From positions 1 through 24,939 of the forward strand of contig DATDCV010000038.1 in NCBI GenBank assembly GCA_036524155.1: a DNA stretch of 24,939 bases, given 5' to 3'. The stretch is from DATDCV01 sp036524155 (GTDB taxonomy: Bacteria; Verrucomicrobiota; Verrucomicrobiia; Limisphaerales; UBA8199). Below, one piece after another: positions 1 to 8,271 of the stretch. The first letter of the stretch is position 1. Every line of letters starts with the position of its first letter. The translations under genes were made by a program, and so were the position numbers. Under the pieces are notes generated by a model. It was not told the DNA's origin and did not search any database. It saw only the letters and a list, made by a program, of their open reading frames with translations.

Positions 1-25
1 CCGTCTTGGCATCGCTACGCGATGC
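1..25. repeat. REP-like palindrome, left flank of the transposase
   Basis: Positions 9-25 are a perfect hairpin, GCATCGC / TAC / GCGATGC (7-bp stem, 3-nt loop). Positions 1-24 are identical to 892-915 on the other side of the transposase gene, so the gene is bracketed by a 24-bp direct repeat. The copy probably extends left of the window, because the right-hand copy continues into another palindrome at 869-888. A second, imperfect hairpin follows at 27-48 (GTGCG-C-GGC / GGAC / GCC-A-CGCAC). Confidence 0.8.
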
Positions 26-130
26 GGTGCGCGGCGGACGCCACGCACATCGCTTCGGAATCGCTCGCCTCGTCTCCGCATAAAAAAACGGTGCCCTGAC
101 GGTCTCTTTGCTATGCTCGATCAGAAACCT

Positions 131-583
131 ATGGCCAACACCTTTACCAGTCTGCACTACCACATGATCTTCAGTACCAAACATCGCGAACCATGGATCC
201 GGAAGGAAATAGAGGAGCGGCTCTGGGCGTATTTAGGCGGCATCGCCCGCCAGATCGACCTCAAACCTCTGCTGATTGGAGGCGTCGACGACCACGTGCA
301 TATGTTGCTGGGCGCCCCACCAACAATAGCACTGAGCGAGGCCGTTAAGCGGATCAAAGGCGGGTCATCCGGTTGGATTAAAGAAAACCTCCCGGGCTGC
401 CTCGGCTTCGGCTGGCAGGACGGCTACGGCGCCTTCACGGTGAGTAAATCGCAATTGGGTGAAGTTGACCAATACATACGCAATCAGCGAGAGCATCACC
501 GGTTCAAGACATTTCAAGAAGAGTATCGCGCGTTTCTCGACAAGCACGAGATTCATTATGACGAGCGGTATTTGTGGGATTAG
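131..583 (+). CDS. IS200/IS605-type Y1 transposase (TnpA or RAYT-like)
   Basis: This 150-residue HUH single-strand DNA transposase of the Y1_Tnp family nicks and rejoins single-stranded DNA through a 5'-phosphotyrosine. Seen in the sequence: the HUH metal motif DDHVHM (His55, His57), the substrate-positioning segment WQDGYGAFTVSKSQ (residues 95-108), and the catalytic Tyr115 followed four residues later by Gln119 (YIRNQ), as in IS200-type TnpA. The length is normal for the family and the frame is intact, with no accessory TnpB. An ATG at 113 is in frame, but family proteins usually begin near MANTFTSLHYH, so 131 was chosen; neither start has a clear ribosome binding site. The gene is bracketed by short palindromes, the usual setting of REP-associated transposases (RAYTs) or of an IS200-like element. 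Which of these it is cannot be settled from one copy. Confidence 0.93.
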   Translation: MANTFTSLHYHMIFSTKHREPWIRKEIEERLWAYLGGIARQIDLKPLLIGGVDDHVHMLLGAPPTIALSEAVKRIKGGSSGWIKENLPGCLGFGWQDGYGAFTVSKSQLGEVDQYIRNQREHHRFKTFQEEYRAFLDKHEIHYDERYLWD

Positions 584-628
584 GCCAGGTTGGCACGTGA
601 GTTGGAAAAGCACAGGGCCAGTAGATCG

Positions 629-705
629 ATCGCGTCGCCATGCCTGATCGGGTGAACCCATCGCGTGGCAACGTCTGATCGGGTGACTTCATCGCGTAGC
701 GATGG
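629..705. repeat. 31-bp tandem repeat with decayed REP cores
   Basis: Two contiguous 31-bp units (629-659 and 660-690) share the start ATCGCGT and the internal block CTGATCGGGTGA. The next partial unit begins at 691 and contains the intact palindrome CATCGC/GTA/GCGATG (690-704). The first two units carry degenerate forms of that palindrome, so this looks like successive REP insertions or slippage duplication downstream of the transposase. No spacers separate the units, so it is not a CRISPR array. Confidence 0.7.
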
Positions 706-915
706 AAGATGGTAGCCGTGGATTTCAATCCACGGGGAACGTGTGCCAAACATTGCGAATGCGTCGCGTAGCGACGCCCGACCATCGCCCCACGGTGTTG
801 CGCGCCTGGGTGTGGCTTGGATTCAGGCGTCACTACGTGACGCGGGCGAAACGTGTAATCATGCGCGTCCGTGGATTGAAATCCACGGCTACCGTCTTGG
901 CATCGCTACGCGATG
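690..915. repeat. Nested inverted array of three REP-like palindromes (BIME-like)
   Basis: This accounts for most of the 357-bp stretch between the transposase and the next gene. The left arm holds hairpin A (690-704, loop GTA), B (716-735, CCGTGGAT..ATCCACGG) and C (761-777, GCGTCGC/GTA/GCGACGC). The right arm holds the same three in reverse order and orientation: C' (827-843, GCGTCAC/TAC/GTGACGC), B' (869-888) and A' (901-915, loop TAC). Gaps match between arms: 11 versus 12 bp for A-B and 25 versus 25 bp for B-C. The block 711-735 is the exact reverse complement of 869-893. A 49-bp spacer lies at the centre. The array ends 25 bp from the stop codon of the minus-strand exoprotein gene and could fold in the 3' end of its transcript. 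Confidence 0.85.
892..915. repeat. Right copy of the 24-bp direct repeat flanking the transposase
   Basis: Identical to positions 1-24, and includes hairpin CATCGC/TAC/GCGATG at 901-915. With the left copy it brackets about 0.87 kb containing the transposase gene. The repeat is itself a REP unit, so it need not be a target-site duplication; IS200/IS605 elements do not generate target duplications. Confidence 0.8.
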
Positions 916-940
916 TGGATGCACAAAGAGGTGGCGGGCA

Positions 941-3900
941 CTATTGCGGTTGGGCCAGGCGATAGAGGGCCGAACCGACGCCCGGATCGATTGGGAGGGA
1001 GACCGTGTTGCTCAGGACACCCGGCACGGCGTACCAGTCCGGGCTGAGGCCTTGGCCGAGCGGGTTGGTTTGGCCTTGCAGCACGTAATTCGAGTAATCA
1101 CTCGGCCAGGAGAGCGTCAGAGCATTCGTTGACAGCGTCCAAGCCAATTGAGGCGGGGTGGCGGGTTCGACCGAGATGGTGCCGTCGACGGCGAGACGCG
1201 ATGTATTCCAAACCAGGCCCAAAGACAAGCTGGGGAGGTTTACCGCGCTAAACGAGCCGCTCCCGAAAGCGGCGGCGGAGAGCACCCGGAACGAATCGCC
1301 AGCAGTGAGCGGGTCGGAGCCGGTCTGAGTCACGGTAAGCGTGCCGCCGGGGGTTAACCTGCCATAGCAGAGCACGAGGTTATTGGTCAGCAGGCCGGCG
1401 TTTTTGCCGATCTCCAGGGCGGTGGTGCCCGCCAGTAAAATGTTGCCGGTGAAGCTGAGCGTGCCGCCCGAGGCGGCGGGAACCAACGCGCCCCGGATCG
1501 TGGCCGTGCCACTGACCACCCCCGCGCCCTGGAGCGTTTGGCCAGGCCACAGGATCCAGCCGCCATTGACCAGTGTGGCATCCAGCGAACCGCCGGCGAG
1601 GGTAATGGTCGGAGTTCCGGCCAGCGAACCGCCCGCGCCCAGGCTGATTTGCCCGAGGTTAATGATGGTCGATCCCAGGAAAGTACTCGCACCGTTGAGG
1701 AGAAGAGTGCCGCCGCCATTCTTGACGAGGCTGCCCACTCCAGGAATGCCGCCGGAGACAGAAATGACCGCCCCGGACACCGTATCGAAAGTGAGCGTCG
1801 CGCTGTTGCCGGCGGTGTTCCATTGGCCGCCGAGGGTCAGCCTGCCGCTGGCCGCGCGGATGGTGGTCGCGCTGCCCAGCGAGATCGGGCCGTTGAGGGA
1901 GTTGAGGCCGGAATCGTTGCGAAGGGCGCCACTGGCGCCAAACCCCGCGCCGTTCAAGGTCACAGGTTCCGCCGAGATCACAATGTTGTTCTGGAGGGCC
2001 AGCGTTGCGCCGGTGTTAACGACGGTGCCGCCGGCAGCGGTTCCGAGTGCGTTGGCGTTGGCGGCGGAGAGGGTGCCGCCCGTCACTACTGTGATTCCGG
2101 AGTGGCTGTTGGCGCCAGTGAAGGTCTGCGTGCCCGTGCCGGTTTTGACAACGTTGAGGGTGACGCCGGAGCCGGAGGCGGCATTTTGGATGCCGCCCGA
2201 GAAGCTGCCGGCATGGTTATTCGCGCCGAGAGTCAGGGTGCGGGTCAGGTCGTTTGCAAAAATCAGCCCGTTGCCGTTGAGCGCGCCTATGATGGCGTCG
2301 TGGCTGCCCAGGTCCATCCGCCCGTTCATCGTCAGGTCCGAATTGCGGATGTCCAGGTCGTCGGCGCCGTTCACCTCAAGGGCAGTGGTGGTGCCGCTGG
2401 CAGCGGCAACAACCGTGTTGCCGGTGTAGGTGTGGGCGCCCTGCATCAGGAGCCTCGCGGTGCCCATCCTGGTCAGACCGCCCGCGCCGGAAATCGGACC
2501 AGAGATCCGGAAATCGCTGTTGGCGACGATGACCAGAGTAAGGCCGCTGTTGGTGATCGCGCCCTTCACCTGGAATGCCCCGCTGGCGTTGTGCCACGTT
2601 TGCGCGCCGTTCAAGGTCGTATTGATGCCCCAGGTGTTGTCGCCGCGATTGGTGAGTCCGGTTTGCAGCCGCAGCGAGTTCCCGGAAACCGTGAAGCCGC
2701 CGTTGGTGAACTGTACCCAAGTGGCGGCGGTGAGCGTGTCATTCAGGTTTGGTTGCTGCCAGGGGAAACCGAACGTCAGGCGGGCGCCGTTTGGAGGCGT
2801 GATGCCGCCCCAGTTGCCGGGATTAGCCCAATTATTGGTGTTCGCCGCACCCGTCCAGACGAAGGAACTGGCCGCCGCGGACTGGACGTTGATGGTCACG
2901 GTCGCCTGCGCGTTGCGCAAAGGGTAAAGCCCACCATAGCCGGAATCCTGCACGGCGATGGTCAGCGGGAAGCTGGAGGCGCTGCCGGCCGCAATCAGCG
3001 TGTTATCGAGCACGGTGATCACGCCCGTCGCCGGGTCGAGGGCGAACATGTTGTTAGTGTTGCCGTCGACGATTTTGAAACTGAGAGTATCAAGCGGGCT
3101 GTCGAGGGCCGCCACCCGCCCCACCGCCGTGCCGTTGGGGATCGCGGCGGAGACTGGCAGAGACTGATTGTTGATCTGAGGCGGGTAGTTGATATCGACG
3201 GGCGCCAGGAATGAGCCGTCGATGATGTTGGTCGCCGGCTGGTTATTGGCATCGACAATGCCCGGCCCTGCCCAGGCGACCTCGACGTGGTCCCCGCCGC
3301 CGCCTTCTTTCTGGAGGGCCTCGATATAGTACCGCTGCCCAGCGGTGAGAGTTCGGGCCGCCGACATCTGCTGCGCGGAACTCGTCCAGGTGTTAACATC
3401 CGTCCAACCGGACACATAGGCCGCCCGCACCGCGTTTGCCGGGTTGTCATTCGCACTGAACAGCAACGAGGAATTGTCGTCCGAGGAAACGAAAAACCGG
3501 TAAACTCCGCTCGTTGCGGGCGTCAGGTACGCCCGGATCCGGGAGCCGAAGTTGTCGGCAATGTCGGAGGCCGAAGCGAAGCTGGAGAGGCCCGTGATCG
3601 CGTCAGGCCGGCGCGGGTAGGCGGCATTGTTGGTGAGGTCGCTGACGGCATTGCCGCTGCCAATGTTGTACCATAACTCGCGCTGGATGGACGTTGCGGC
3701 GATCGTATCGCTCGCGACAAGATTAATCGTGGCAGTGGCGGTCGCCGCCAGTGGCGGTGAACCGGAATCCAGCGCTCGGACCTGAAGGGTATAAGAGCCC
3801 GGAGCGGCAGCCGACAGCGCGCCGCCGTCCGCGACCCGAACCGTGCCGTTGCTGGTATCGATCGTGAACAGCCCCGCTGTGTTGCCGGAGATAATCGCGA

Positions 3901-6796
3901 AGGTGTGAGCGTCGCGGGCGTTGGCGTCTGACACGGCCACCGCGCCGACGGCGGCGCCCGTGAAGGCATCCTGGTGGAGCGTCGCCGTGAACCCGGAAAG
4001 ATGGGGCACGAAATTAAGGTAACCTGGCGCGAGGTACTGGCCGGCAATGACATTTGTGCGGTTCCCGGTCGCCGGTCCTTTCCAGGCGACCGCGAGGTTG
4101 TCGTCGCCGCCGCCCTCCTTCATGCGCGCTTCCAGGTAGTAGCCTTGTCCCGCGATGAGCGATAGCGCGCTCGATTGCTGCGTATTGAACTTATTCCACT
4201 GGCGGCTCCCGGTATAGCCGTTGACGTACGCGATGCGCGTCATGGTCGCCGCGTTGGTGGTGGTGCTGAACCACAGCTCGCTGCTGTCGTCGCTCGCGAT
4301 GTAAAACGTGTAGGTTCCGGTCACAGCCGGGATCAGGTACCCGCGCATGGCGGCGCCGTAATTGTCGGCCCGGTTGATGGGCTCCTCGAAGCTCGACAGT
4401 TGCCGTTCGAAAGTGGGGTCCCGCGGCCACCGCGCGTTGCCGGTCAAATCGCTGACGACTGTACCGGGGCCGGTGTTATCGTAGGCGGCGTAGCTGATTG
4501 CGCCGGGCTGGCACCAGGTGCGGTTGGAGACGACGGTCAGCGTTACGTAACCGGTGGCGGTCAGAGGGTTGCCGACGACGTTGTCGTTTACCGCGACCGT
4601 CAGCGTATAGAGGTTCTGGACAGTCGCATCAAGGTCCTGCGCGACGGAGATGGTCCCCGCCTGGTCGACCACAAAACGGCCGGCCGGGTCGCCCGCCACG
4701 ATGCGGTAGCTGAGAGGTTCAGAGAAGTCCGGGTCGGCCACGGTCACTGTGCCCAACGCGACTCCGCTCTGTGTGTGCTCCACCACGGCCGCCGAAAAGC
4801 CTGTGACCACGGGCGGGTCGTTCACGTTGAGAACGGAAATGACGACGCGGCGGTTCGATTCGCTCAACGCCGGGTTGGCCAGGTCGCTGATATTGATCAA
4901 CAGCTCGAACTGGACTGCCAGCATCGTGTTAGTCGCGAGGCGGCTGTAATCGAGCAGCGTGTTGTTGGCGACCCGCACCAGGCCCCGGCTGTCGATCGCG
5001 AAAGTCCCGCCGGTATTGCCGGAAACAATCGAGTAGCCGAACGCGCTGTTCGTGCTGTTTGGAGGGACGGTCCCCACGACGGTGCCGTTTGGGGAATGCT
5101 CCGCGACGCTCAGCCGGGTTGGCAGGCGGGCAGCCGCAACGGCCCCCGTGATCGAATAATAGCCGAGGCTGCCGTATGAACTGAACCCGTCGGTCAGCGG
5201 ATTGCTCCGCCCAACGCCGGTGACCCTGAACGTGTAAGTGCCGGCAGGGAGGGTCGCTGAAATACCGGCGGAAAGTGACGCCGGCGGGTTGTTGGTGGCG
5301 ATTATCGCTTCGCTGGCGTTGGCCACTGTCCCCGACAAGGCGAGGTTTGCCCAATCGCCGACAGGGCTGGCGGTTAGCGAGACAGCGCCGCCGCCGGTGG
5401 TAAACTGAAAAGAGTCCGTATCACCAGTCCGTTCGATCACGCCTTCGGCTGAGGCTGTGTTCCCCGGGTAAACCTCCAGGTACCGGGAAGCGGCCAGGGT
5501 GTTGCCGGTGTCGTCGGCACGATAGACCACATTGGCGTTTTGGGTGACGATCAGATAGAGCTCATCCTCGCGGTTGTTGGCGCCTTGGTACTCGCCCTTT
5601 GCCCAGGAAACCACCGGCTGGTAATAACCGGCGCCCATGATCGGAGCCCAGCCGGTGGCACCGCTGCCGTGGCCGTCAAAATAGCCGGCGCTGCTGGTGC
5701 CTTGATGCCCCAGCCCCACCGTGTGTCCAACTTCGTGGCTGCCGACCTCCGCGCCTGCCTTTCCGCTGGTATAGATCGACCAGCAGACTGTGTCGCTGCC
5801 CCAGTCCCATGATCCGATGTAGGCGACCCCCGCGGCGCCCGAGGGCATCGCGGAGATGGATGGCGAGAAAACACATTTCTGGCGGCTCGTGGCGGAGGCG
5901 CCCAGGTAAACCCGAATGTCGGTGGTAACGTTGATCTTGAACGGCATGTAATCCTCGGCGACGCGCTTCCAGACGTCCTTGATCTGGGCGTTGTTGACAT
6001 TCGGCCGCGGATAAGTCACCCCGCCCCAGGTCGGGGTGTAACCACCAAAGAAATCCAGCAACAGCACCCCGGCGGCACCGGGGTAACTTTGCAGCGACAC
6101 AATATTGCTATTGTAGTCCGGCGCATAATCGGGAACGAGGTCCGGCCGCAACGGTGGCAGTTCCGCGACCTCGTTAGCACGATCCGGCTCCACCAGCGGC
6201 ATGGTCTGGCAACGCACTTCCTCCAGCCGCCGGCGCCAGAGCTCCGGGGTTCCGTTCTCACCGGTAGGCTCTACCCGGTAGGCCGTTTGGCTGCCCTCAA
6301 ACTCGACCACCCCCGCTGCCTTTCCGGCTTTCCCTCCAGCCGGCGGGGTCAAAAAGAAAAACCGGCCGCGTTCAGGCTGCGTCAACTCGCCGGACATGTA
6401 GGTCAGCTCCCCTTCGCGGTACTGCGTGATTTTGATAGTGCCTGAGGCCGTCTGGCCGTCGGTCAACTCGAAGCGAATCGGTGCATTCGACACCGCGCCC
6501 TGGTACCGAATCAAAAACTGCGGATCCCAGGCGCGTTTCGCCTTGCCCGGTTCACGGAGCGCGCCCGCGTAGGGGTTAACCGCCGGGTCGAACTCGCGGG
6601 TGATGAACTGGTTGGTATGAGCCGGAGCGGGTGTGGGGGACCTTTGAGCTGGCGGAACCTGTTTCGCGGCGATCGGCTTGCCGGAATCGGCTGCGGAGTT
6701 CGTGGTCGTACGCAGATTGAGAATTCCGCGCCAGAAAAAAACAGTGCCGGCGATCACGAAAATGCCGCCGGCAACGAAGGCAAAACGTCTCATCAT
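941..6796 (-). CDS. Giant exported metzincin-like protein with PA14, cadherin-like and autotransporter-type repeats
   Basis: A 1951-residue exported protein. Residues 5-24 form a hydrophobic signal or anchor segment. Residues about 235-400 are metzincin-like, with the zinc motif HEVGHTVGLGH (354-364) and a Met-turn-like IMGAGYY (386-392), so a zinc endopeptidase is likely. A PPC-like beta domain follows (about 430-552). Cadherin-like repeats lie at about 557-660, 662-756, 930-1028 and 1203-1305. PA14-like domains lie at about 763-908 and 1037-1180, each with a YTFYIASDDSS or YRFFVSSDDNS core and an EGGG..D sugar-binding-type loop. Residues 1312-1880 are autotransporter-associated beta-strand repeats (KTGTGTQTFTGANSHSG type). 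The last 70 residues (LSWPSDYSNYVLQ...LYRL) match the C-terminal beta domain common in verrucomicrobial exoproteins; no membrane beta-barrel is visible. Two adjacent ATGs (6796, 6793) are possible starts. Substrate unknown; carbohydrate binding by PA14 and polymer degradation are inferences. Confidence 0.9.
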   Translation of the reverse strand: MMRRFAFVAGGIFVIAGTVFFWRGILNLRTTTNSAADSGKPIAAKQVPPAQRSPTPAPAHTNQFITREFDPAVNPYAGALREPGKAKRAWDPQFLIRYQGAVSNAPIRFELTDGQTASGTIKITQYREGELTYMSGELTQPERGRFFFLTPPAGGKAGKAAGVVEFEGSQTAYRVEPTGENGTPELWRRRLEEVRCQTMPLVEPDRANEVAELPPLRPDLVPDYAPDYNSNIVSLQSYPGAAGVLLLDFFGGYTPTWGGVTYPRPNVNNAQIKDVWKRVAEDYMPFKINVTTDIRVYLGASATSRQKCVFSPSISAMPSGAAGVAYIGSWDWGSDTVCWSIYTSGKAGAEVGSHEVGHTVGLGHQGTSSAGYFDGHGSGATGWAPIMGAGYYQPVVSWAKGEYQGANNREDELYLIVTQNANVVYRADDTGNTLAASRYLEVYPGNTASAEGVIERTGDTDSFQFTTGGGAVSLTASPVGDWANLALSGTVANASEAIIATNNPPASLSAGISATLPAGTYTFRVTGVGRSNPLTDGFSSYGSLGYYSITGAVAAARLPTRLSVAEHSPNGTVVGTVPPNSTNSAFGYSIVSGNTGGTFAIDSRGLVRVANNTLLDYSRLATNTMLAVQFELLINISDLANPALSESNRRVVISVLNVNDPPVVTGFSAAVVEHTQSGVALGTVTVADPDFSEPLSYRIVAGDPAGRFVVDQAGTISVAQDLDATVQNLYTLTVAVNDNVVGNPLTATGYVTLTVVSNRTWCQPGAISYAAYDNTGPGTVVSDLTGNARWPRDPTFERQLSSFEEPINRADNYGAAMRGYLIPAVTGTYTFYIASDDSSELWFSTTTNAATMTRIAYVNGYTGSRQWNKFNTQQSSALSLIAGQGYYLEARMKEGGGDDNLAVAWKGPATGNRTNVIAGQYLAPGYLNFVPHLSGFTATLHQDAFTGAAVGAVAVSDANARDAHTFAIISGNTAGLFTIDTSNGTVRVADGGALSAAAPGSYTLQVRALDSGSPPLAATATATINLVASDTIAATSIQRELWYNIGSGNAVSDLTNNAAYPRRPDAITGLSSFASASDIADNFGSRIRAYLTPATSGVYRFFVSSDDNSSLLFSANDNPANAVRAAYVSGWTDVNTWTSSAQQMSAARTLTAGQRYYIEALQKEGGGGDHVEVAWAGPGIVDANNQPATNIIDGSFLAPVDINYPPQINNQSLPVSAAIPNGTAVGRVAALDSPLDTLSFKIVDGNTNNMFALDPATGVITVLDNTLIAAGSASSFPLTIAVQDSGYGGLYPLRNAQATVTINVQSAAASSFVWTGAANTNNWANPGNWGGITPPNGARLTFGFPWQQPNLNDTLTAATWVQFTNGGFTVSGNSLRLQTGLTNRGDNTWGINTTLNGAQTWHNASGAFQVKGAITNSGLTLVIVANSDFRISGPISGAGGLTRMGTARLLMQGAHTYTGNTVVAAASGTTTALEVNGADDLDIRNSDLTMNGRMDLGSHDAIIGALNGNGLIFANDLTRTLTLGANNHAGSFSGGIQNAASGSGVTLNVVKTGTGTQTFTGANSHSGITVVTGGTLSAANANALGTAAGGTVVNTGATLALQNNIVISAEPVTLNGAGFGASGALRNDSGLNSLNGPISLGSATTIRAASGRLTLGGQWNTAGNSATLTFDTVSGAVISVSGGIPGVGSLVKNGGGTLLLNGASTFLGSTIINLGQISLGAGGSLAGTPTITLAGGSLDATLVNGGWILWPGQTLQGAGVVSGTATIRGALVPAASGGTLSFTGNILLAGTTALEIGKNAGLLTNNLVLCYGRLTPGGTLTVTQTGSDPLTAGDSFRVLSAAAFGSGSFSAVNLPSLSLGLVWNTSRLAVDGTISVEPATPPQLAWTLSTNALTLSWPSDYSNYVLQGQTNPLGQGLSPDWYAVPGVLSNTVSLPIDPGVGSALYRLAQPQ

Positions 6797-6867
6797 TACC
6801 GGCGAGCATTAGCACATATCCAGAAAGGAAAGTCCACCAAAAGCCGATGACATGTATCCACGCACTG

Positions 6868-6951
6868 TTGGGTCGGAGCGCCGAGTTGCACTCGGCTTAC
6901 ATGCGGCCGTCGGCGCGCTTAAGCCGATTAGAAATCGGCGCTCCGACCCAA
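6868..6951. repeat. 84-bp inverted pair of REP-like units
   Basis: The outer arms TTGGGTCGGAGCGCCGA (6868-6884) and its exact reverse complement (6935-6951) form a 17-bp perfect inverted repeat. Each arm runs into a 7-bp, 3-nt-loop hairpin: GCCGAGT/TGC/ACTCGGC (6880-6896) and GCCGATT/AGA/AATCGGC (6923-6939). The element is therefore two head-to-head copies of a unit consisting of a GGGTCGGAGC head plus a hairpin of variable sequence. It lies in the 279-bp divergent gap between the exoprotein and glycerate kinase genes and differs in sequence from the array at 690-915. Confidence 0.85.
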
Positions 6952-7075
6952 GACTGAACGGATACGATGACATTCACCGGCGCGCGGACTTCAGTCCCCC
7001 GCAATGCTCGAGTGGTCTCGTATCTGGGAAGTTGACTTTGCCAGCGGGACTTTGGACTTTCCAGCCGAACCAAAG

Positions 7076-8209
7076 ATGCCTCTCAAAATCCTCATCGCGC
7101 CGGACAAGTTCAAGGGGACGCTCTCCGCTCCGGAGGCGGCGGAGGCGGTCGCGCGGGGGTGGCGACGGGCGCGCCCCGGAGATGCGCTCGAGTTGCTGCC
7201 GATGAGCGACGGCGGCGACGGGTTCGGAGAGGCGATGCGGCAACTCTTGGGCGCGCGTGCGCAGATTGTGAAAACGGTTGACGCGGCGCAGCGACCGATC
7301 GCGGCGAAATGGTGGTGGGATCCCGCCGCCAGGACCGCGATCATTGAATCGGCGGCCGTCATTGGCCTGGCCATGTTGCCGCCCGGGAGATTTCATCCCT
7401 TCGAACTGGATACTTTCGGGCTGGGAGCCGTTCTCAAAGCCGCCGCAAAGAAGGGTGCGCGGTGCTGCCTGCTGGGCATCGGTGGCAGCGCGACCAATGA
7501 CGGGGGTTTCGGTGTCGCGCGCGCCATGGGCTGGCGGTTCCTCCGTCGCACCGGAGCCGAACTCGAGCGCTGGACGGACCTGGGCTCCCTCGCGGAGGTG
7601 CTGGCCCCTCGATCCGTTCGTTGGTTCCGCGAATTGGTCGTGGCTGTGGACGTGAAGAATCCCCTGCTCGGGGTGCGCGGCGCGACGCGCGTTTATGGGC
7701 CACAGAAGGGCATTCGCCCCGAAGAGTTTCGGCCGGCCGAGCGTTGCCTGAGGCGCTTGGCGCTGGTCACAACACGCACATCGGGACGCAAATTATCCCA
7801 CCTTGCCGGGGCGGGAGCGGCGGGCGGCCTCGGGTTCGGGCTGTCGGCATTTCTTGGGGCGCGGTTGACCTCCGGTTTTGAGCTCTTCGCGAAATTGGCG
7901 CGTTTGGACGGGAGGTTGAGACGCTGTGACTGTGTTATCACGGGCGAGGGGGCCATTGACAGGTCAACCTTGATGGGCAAGGGAGTCAGCGAGTTGGCCC
8001 GGCGCGCGCGGAGTTTGGGCAAGCCCTGCATCGCGCTGGGAGGCGTGGTGGCCGCGAGCGCTCCCGAGTGGAGACTGTTTTCCGCCGCCCACGCGTTGAC
8101 GGAACTCACCAATCTCGAAGACGCAAAAGCCCAGCCGGCTCTGTGGCTCGAACGGCTGTCCGAGCGGTCGGCACAGACCTTTGCCCCCAAGGCCGCGTCC
8201 CCTCCGTAG
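7076..8209 (+). CDS. glxK: Glycerate 2-kinase
   Basis: Phosphorylates D-glycerate with ATP, giving 2-phosphoglycerate that enters lower glycolysis (GlxK/GarK type-1 family). The protein is 377 residues, the usual length. Visible family signatures are KILIAPDKFKGTLSA (4-18), the conserved PMSDGGDG (42-49), GIGGSATNDGG (134-144), GAGAAGGLGFGL (245-256) and ITGEGAIDRSTLMGKG (288-303). The start at 7076 (MPLKILIAPDKF) was chosen over the in-frame ATG at 7004 because the upstream residues are not part of the family. No strong ribosome binding site is visible. It is transcribed away from the exoprotein gene, with the palindromic element at 6868-6951 between them. It sits apart from other glycerate or glyoxylate genes, so the source of glycerate is not indicated. 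Whether it is glxK- or garK-like is not resolved. Confidence 0.95.
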   Translation: MPLKILIAPDKFKGTLSAPEAAEAVARGWRRARPGDALELLPMSDGGDGFGEAMRQLLGARAQIVKTVDAAQRPIAAKWWWDPAARTAIIESAAVIGLAMLPPGRFHPFELDTFGLGAVLKAAAKKGARCCLLGIGGSATNDGGFGVARAMGWRFLRRTGAELERWTDLGSLAEVLAPRSVRWFRELVVAVDVKNPLLGVRGATRVYGPQKGIRPEEFRPAERCLRRLALVTTRTSGRKLSHLAGAGAAGGLGFGLSAFLGARLTSGFELFAKLARLDGRLRRCDCVITGEGAIDRSTLMGKGVSELARRARSLGKPCIALGGVVAASAPEWRLFSAAHALTELTNLEDAKAQPALWLERLSERSAQTFAPKAASPP

Positions 8210-8271
8210 CACCGGCATCGGCCTCGATCTGCCGTGGGGAATCATTCGGAATCTGGCCGTCAATTAAATAC

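Noticed and set aside
629..705. Possible CRISPR array
   Set aside because: The 31-bp units are contiguous without spacers, only about two and a half copies exist, and no cas gene is present.
1..915. Target-site duplication of a recent insertion
   Set aside because: The 24-bp direct repeats are REP units that occur as part of a larger array, and IS200/IS605 transposition does not create target duplications.
1383..3214. Long plus-strand open frames (348 and 558 residues) opposite the giant exoprotein
   Set aside because: They lie antisense to a gene with many recognisable domains, have Arg/Ala/Pro-rich sequence without motifs, and overlap each other in different frames; typical GC-rich shadows.
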